A stretch of 64,000 nt of DNA, taken from Theocolax elegans (Eukaryota; Arthropoda; Insecta; Hymenoptera; Cerocephalidae). A program made the position numbers and the translations under genes. The notes under the pieces were generated by a model. That model ran no database searches. It saw only the letters and a list, made by a program, of their open reading frames with translations, and was not told the origin of the DNA. The stretch covers positions 66,069,044 through 66,133,043 of the forward strand of contig CM047430.1 in the NCBI GenBank assembly GCA_026168455.1. Direction: 5' to 3'. How positions within the stretch are numbered: the stretch's first letter is position 1; each line of letters begins with the position of its first letter. Below, one piece after another: positions 58,890 through 64,000 of this stretch.

Positions 58890-61627
58890 TAGAGTTAAAG
58901 CAGCAGTAATGATTTCATGGGTTGCACATGGCCCTATGAGATTTGTATATTTATATTAAAATATTTTCTTTATAGAAAAACTTAAAATTATAAATTATGT
59001 TAATAAATAAAATAAAAAGAACTAGTCTATAAAAATAACATTTGTTCATAGTTAAAAAAACATATGAGTAGGTTTACCTTCTGATATTCTGTGAGCATAA
59101 AAAATGGCATGTACTTCAAGTTTCTTTTTGCACTAGCCAGCATCAAACCATCCCGGTCTGTACTACTGAGTGATGAGTTATAACAACCAATGAGCGAAAG
59201 ATCAGCTAACATTCTAGTTTGTCGATTGCTTGCCAAATTATAAGGACAGGCCATAAACTAAAAGAATTATTAAGACCTTGTAAATATATAACTTAGTAAA
59301 AACTACATAAAAAACGAGACTATTGAAATTTAGTATTAAGAAAAAGTATTGGAAAATTGCTATGCAAATCTAAAAATAATTTTTCAATATTCCTCTGATA
59401 AGTTTGTAATGTAGTTGTCTAATAACTTTGAATAAAGTTTTCATGCATTAAAAAAATCAATTAATCAATATACCTCTTCTAAAGTTACTCCCTTCCAATT
59501 AGGACCTGAATAGCATTGAGGTATGTTAGCCTGAGCACCTCCACACCAGTGTCGAGCACCCCGCCATGTAGCTCCTCTCTGTACGTGTCTGAATTCAGAC
59601 AAATATCTTGCCACTGGATGTCGAATAATTGTTATGTAAAAATATCTTCGTTTAACACTATCTCCTTCAATTTTATTTAACTCAGAATCAACGCAACTTG
59701 TCAATTCTGTCCAATCAGCATGCAGTCCACACTTCCACCCAGTGGAATATCTTGAAAATAACCAGTTTTCGTTTCGATTTGGACGGAAGCAGAAGCAGCG
59801 TTTTCGCCGCCTCTGACACGAACATGGCCTTTGCAAATCAAGATCACGAACCAAATGTTTACCGAATAAAGTGCCTCCTACAGAAAAGTTTATCGAATAA
59901 GTATATTCTCTTAAATATCTATGCAATATTTATGCTAATATTATTTATTTAAAAATTTGAAAGAGTGATTAAGATTATAATTTTCATTGTTATTGCTATT
60001 AATTATTATAATAAATTTCATCCTATTTTTTCATTGAATTTGAATAAATTGAAAAATAATATTTTGCAGAGGCGTATTGCTCAAGTGGAAATAATGTGTA
60101 GTCTATAAAATTGACATTTATAACTCAACATATATACAATCCATAAATTGTAAACTAGAGAGACTTATGTAAAGCAGTTAAGAGTACTTGTTGAATAATT
60201 CAAAAGAATGAGATTTCAAGGCTATATTTATAATAAAATGCTACACTTTTAATGAACATTAATTTAATTTAATAATAAGATGAAATACATTAAAATATAA
60301 TGCTAAACACATATTCAAAAACTGAATGAATAAAAATGATTGTTGGTTTGTACTGAATTGTTTTCAGAGAATCAATATTTAATATAGCATTACTGTACCA
60401 ATATAGTAACAATAAGCAGTATTGCTAAATTAGTACTGACACAACGGAAGTCACTCAATCAAACAGATATAGATTGCTTACCAGTCTTTTGAATATGTAG
60501 GAAAACCATCACATCATGCGCATTGATATCAAACTGAAAAGTGTCATTTAGAAAGACATCGTCGTAGCCAAGACTTCCTTGAACGCTCTGTAGTTTGAAT
60601 GCAGGATGTACAGGCAAAAAATTGCTTTTTTCTAATTCAAGAGAATTAGATCCTAGGCCTAGCGTGTTACCTAACAAACAACAACAAAAAAAGACCAGAT
60701 GTAAATTATCGGTTGACGATTACCCGGAGTTGTTGGAAAAACAAGGAAAATTGCAGCTACATTTTAGATTATCAAAGGGTAATTGCAGTGTAATTTTCAG
60801 ATATTGAATGATGAGAGGAAGAGGGGGAGGAGGATAGGGGGGGGGAAGTAAATTTATGGTATAAATAAACTGAGTTGCAGAAACAAACATTCGATAAGCT
60901 TGGGATAAAACTGTAGCAACCATAAATAAACATGGAGTTCGCAGAAACAATAACGAGACAAAAAAAAAAGAAAAACGGGAGGGAAAAAAAAGATAAAGAA
61001 ATAAAAAAAAAATCTGGAAAATTTCCAGACGGTTTTATCTAAATAAATGAGAGTTGCGTGTGTGTATGTATATATATATATATATATATATAGAAGAGAT
61101 GTATACGCAAAGTAAGTAAAGTCTATATACATCCGACTCTTTTCCCGATATCACTCAATAAAAAGCGTCGCGAGAAAGAAATATACATCTATAGATGTAT
61201 ATACATATATAGGGTGTATATACACCGATATACGTATATGCGATAGAAAAGACTCGATAATAAGTCTATAAGCTTGGAGAGCATGGAGTGGTCGGCTACT
61301 TACTTATCGAGAGTACGAGTAAAATGGAAATGGGGAAAAGGGAAAGAGGAGAAAAGCAAGAGAGTGAGACTAACCCGAGAGAAGAGGTTCGGAGAACCTA
61401 GCGGATTCCTTGGGATCCCTGGTGGTGAGAGCGCAAACGTGATCGGGACAAAAGTAACCGAGATAAAGCATCCCGGCCAGAGCCAAGAGAAGACAAACGC
61501 CGACGATAGTCCGAAGCTTGGAGGTACGGGTGGTCCTCGAGTCCGTCATCGCGGCGCACTCGGGTACCTCCGACGCGAGCAAGTGCGTCAGCTCACTCGT
61601 CTTCTCGGTGACCGTCCCGTTCCCCAT
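58085..61627 (-). CDS. Hs6st: Heparan-sulfate 6-O-sulfotransferase, five exons
   Basis: Transfers sulfate from PAPS to the 6-O position of glucosamine in heparan sulfate in the Golgi, tuning FGF and other ligand binding. Exons run 61627-61375, 60670-60482, 59877-59474, 59257-59078 and 58402-58085. All introns are GT..AG, phases match (1, 1, 0, 0), and the total is 447 aa. A type II membrane anchor spans residues 41-59 after a short cytoplasmic tail with basic residues (RTTRTSKLR). The 5'-phosphosulfate loop HIQKTGGT is at 143-150, the basic Cys-rich PCSCQRRRKRCFCF at 165-178, STGWKCGLHADWTEL at 192-206, and the 3'-phosphate motif RHPVARYLSEFRHVQRGATW at 233-252. CPYNLASNRQTRMLADLSL lies in exon 4, and a helical, charged C-terminal tail in exon 5. 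An in-frame TGA 15 nt before the ATG supports this start. No defects seen. Confidence 0.97.
58820..58888. repeat. (GA)n microsatellite in Hs6st intron 4
   Basis: A pure AG run of more than 60 bp inside the 675-bp intron between exons 4 and 5. The plus-strand ORF over it is an artefact of the repeat. Confidence 0.9.
59078..59257 (-). CDS. Hs6st: Hs6st exon 4
   Basis: 60 codons, FMACPYNLASNRQTRMLADL to FFMLTEYQK. Acceptor CTTTTAG|TTT, donor CAGAAG|GTAAAC, phase 0 at both ends. Confidence 0.95.
59474..59877 (-). CDS. Hs6st: Hs6st exon 3 (catalytic core)
   Basis: Largest exon, 404 bp. It completes the PAPS loop (GGTLFGKHLVR) and encodes the GLHADWTEL and RHPVARYLSEFRH motifs. The acceptor is TTCTGTAG|GAGGC and the donor GAAGAG|GTATAT. 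Confidence 0.97.
60482..60670 (-). CDS. Hs6st: Hs6st exon 2
   Basis: 63 codons, luminal stem and start of the catalytic domain, ending in the PAPS loop FLHIQKTG. The acceptor is TTTGTTAG|GTAAC and the donor GACTG|GTAAGC, phase 1 at both ends. Confidence 0.92.
61375..61627 (-). CDS. Hs6st: Hs6st exon 1 (membrane anchor)
   Basis: 84 codons plus one base: cytoplasmic tail, the hydrophobic segment IVGVCLLLALAGMLYLGYF and the start of the stem. The donor is TCGG|GTTAGT. The in-frame TGA at 61640-61642 precedes the ATG. Confidence 0.9.
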
Positions 61628-61642
61628 ACCCCTCGGGTCTCA

Positions 61643-62300
61643 GCGCTGGGCTGCCTTAGAGGCTGCCTCCGCGCTCGACACCGAGCTCCTCGTCGACGAC
61701 GACGACGGCGACGACGACGTTGCTTCTACTTCTGCTGCTGCTGCTGCTGCTACTCGACGAGCACTCCGCCATGACAGCCCTTGCACTCACCCACTCCCAG
61801 TGTGCCTCTCTCTGCTCTCTGTGTCCGAGTGCACTGCACGTATATCTCCTCCTCTCCCGACTCCCGAGTCCCGATCGACTCGACACACCGCGCTCTCCTC
61901 CTACACACTCTCTATATCTTGTACACAGACGCGTGGAAGCGAGAGCGCACTCGCGCAACCCGAAGCGAATAAGAGAGACCTCGAATATGTATGTGTGTGT
62001 GTGTGTGCGTGTGCGGTATGTTATAGGAGTACGACTGGCGCGATGGCGAGCTCGCGACTGACTACTGAGAGACCAGCTCGCTATGTACTCGACGCGAGAG
62101 AAGACCGAGGACCACGCGCGCACTCCGAGAGCATCTCTCCTCTCTCTCTCTTTCTCTCTCTCTCTCTCTACGTCGGCCCCCTTCACGCTCGCGATATATA
62201 CTCGCTGCACTTTTGCAACCCTTCGTCTTCCAGACTGTGCGGAAGTGCGTTTCAACTCGCTCTCCCTTCTTCTCTCTATATCTTTTTGTACACATACACG
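61643..62300 (-). promoter_or_regulatory. GC-rich 5' region of Hs6st
   Basis: The ~650 bp upstream of the Hs6st ATG is the most GC-rich part of the window. It holds triplet runs (CTG at about 61731-61752, GAC at about 61696-61720 on the plus strand) and a CT tract at about 62134-62169 that reads GAGAGA on the gene strand, the motif bound by GAGA-type factors. It probably includes the 5' UTR and core promoter. Large ORFs on both strands here reflect composition only. Confidence 0.45.
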
Positions 62301-63159
62301 CGGAAGCTATTTTAGAACCTACGAAAATAATGACCGTCGCTTAAACGGAAGAATGTATATACATATATCTGTGTGTATTAATCCTTCCTTACTAATTAAG
62401 TATATATATACAAAACCGAAACCATATACATCTTCTACGATTACCAATCGGTTAAAACACTGTTGCAACCATTATATTAATTTGATATCCCTTTCTTTAT
62501 TATATATATATATACGTACATATAATACAATTCAAACTCGCGTAGATAAACATTTACGCGTTTAGATTCAAAACGCGCGGGAAAATGCGGAATGAAATGA
62601 ATAATATAAAAATGTTTCTAAAAATGTCTCCAAAGTATAAAAAGGTCAATTGAACATATATATCTATAAGTATATGTACATGTGCGCGCGCGCTAGAGAG
62701 TTTGTCGCTTTCTCTGGCTGTATGCATGTGCGCGCGAGATATATACACACAACACAAGTATACATACTCTCCGCCGGCATTACTTATACAGTTTCTGCTT
62801 TATTCCTCTGTCTCTCTTTCTCTGTCTATCCCTATACATGCACATGTACATGTGTATGTTCGTGTGTGTGCTCGCTGTGTATTCCTGCTACTGACACACG
62901 TATACTTACATGTGTATTCAGTTTGCATACGCACACACACACACACACACGCACACATATGCATGCGTTTCAAGTGCACACACATAACAAAATATAAAGG
63001 CGCGTAAGCGCATATATATCCAGCTAACTAGCCCCTCGATTTTTACTTTTATATATACACATGTATATACCTTTCCCTTTTCTGAGCTTCTTCTTCTTCC
63101 CCCTTGGTTTACACACTTGGACGTCTGTTCAACAAGTATAGAGAAAAACGTGTGGAGAG

Positions 63160-63190
<31 letters not shown>

Positions 63191-64000
63191 ATATACATCT
63201 TTTTATATATATAAAATCTTTCGTACATACATGTAATTACACTTTTTAACTTTTTAAAACCGGTGCACACACATATATCTATAAGTACTTTTTCACTTGT
63301 CAAATGTTTACAACCATATAATACATATATATGAGAAAACTTAGTTGCGCGAAATTTCAAGTCTAGTGCATTTTATATATTCAGTCAAGCTACCTTTGCG
63401 TACGTAGTATTTTTTAAGCATTTAAAACAATTTTATAAACTACAGAGAGAAATTATATGTATATATACACCTATACTCGTATAGGTATAAATTTTCGTTT
63501 AATAAAAGAATTTCAAGGTTTGTTGTACAATATAACATAATATATACGTACAGTTTATGTTACACACATACAGATGTGTATATATATAGTTTTTGCGAAC
63601 GGTATCCATTCAACGAATAATTTATAAATTTTTTTTATGTAACACTTAAATATTCATTATTTTTATCGATTAAGAAACATATATATATGTGTGTGTGTGT
63701 GTGTGTAGTCGTTGCGTTATTCATTTGCAACTGTCGCGCGCGCGCTCTCGCCTGTATTTATATATACGTGAGTGTGTGTGTATGGGTGCGAGCGTGTGCA
63801 ATAAGACACATACATAAATTACTGGATAACTCAACAATAGATCGCTTGAAATATATAATAACGCGCGTAAGTTATGTATAAATAAATATTAAAACGTCTC
63901 AATTTATCAACGGTGAACACATTATATATATATATAGGTACTTATGTATATAATAAGAAATTAAATACAGAATTTTTAAAAAAGAACTTAAAAATTTGGG
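62301..64000. other. Microsatellite-rich region upstream of Hs6st
   Basis: Many TA, CA/TG and CG-containing dinucleotide runs (for example about 62930-62955, 63170-63195 and 63680-63707). No supportable gene on either strand. Confidence 0.5.

Noticed and set aside
61274..62565. Large ORFs (up to 265 codons) on both strands
   Set aside because: They arise from GC-rich triplet and CT-repeat sequence upstream of Hs6st and overlap its exon 1 on the wrong strand or frame.

Overview
The window is AT-rich eukaryotic DNA crowded with transposon debris. It is most likely from an insect, and a hymenopteran (ant or wasp) is my best guess. This rests on three compact, intron-containing genes with insect-like proteins, very AT-rich spacers, long runs of TA/CT/GA/CA microsatellites, and many TTAA-flanked and foldback repeats. 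The species call is inference.

Only the right-hand quarter carries recognisable host genes. RpL35A (+; exons at 51432-51686, 52269-52427 and 52874-52897; 145 aa) is a 60S ribosomal protein. SPRYD7 (+; four exons between 53595 and 54494; 194 aa) is a single-SPRY-domain protein. Hs6st (-; five exons between 61627 and 58085; 447 aa) is a Golgi heparan-sulfate 6-O-sulfotransferase. RpL35A and SPRYD7 lie head to tail, and SPRYD7 and Hs6st converge across about 3.6 kb of AT-rich sequence that should hold both 3' UTRs. I rebuilt all three by hand. Every intron is GT..AG and every junction keeps frame. The three genes have unrelated jobs (translation, unknown SPRY binding, glycan sulfation) and no functional coupling is implied.

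The remaining ~50 kb shows no convincing host exon. From left to right: a two-ORF DNA transposon running off the left edge (1-2166, -), in which a zinc-finger ORF overlaps an intact ORF in the -1 frame at an A-AAA-AAT heptamer; a solo LTR or short TIR element (4438-4725); an 0.88-kb foldback element (6316-7196); a nearly perfect 2.0-kb tandem duplication (8576-12619); a 1.39-kb duplicated palindromic repeat carrying a tRNA-like sequence (14168-16977); several TTAA-flanked elements (18.3, 21.2-22.5, 38.5, 42.8 and 48.7 kb); a nest of two broken Crypton-type tyrosine-recombinase copies interleaved with a broken LINE (26.8-36.3 kb), whose 3' part is itself tandemly duplicated; a foldback element whose arms are built of 28-bp minisatellite units (36768-37388); and more palindromic elements between 42.4 and 47.2 kb.

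The most interesting item is the left-edge transposon with its possible programmed -1 frameshift. Next come the ~685-bp TTAA foldback family with a longer relative holding an unknown ORF, and the minisatellite-armed foldback element.
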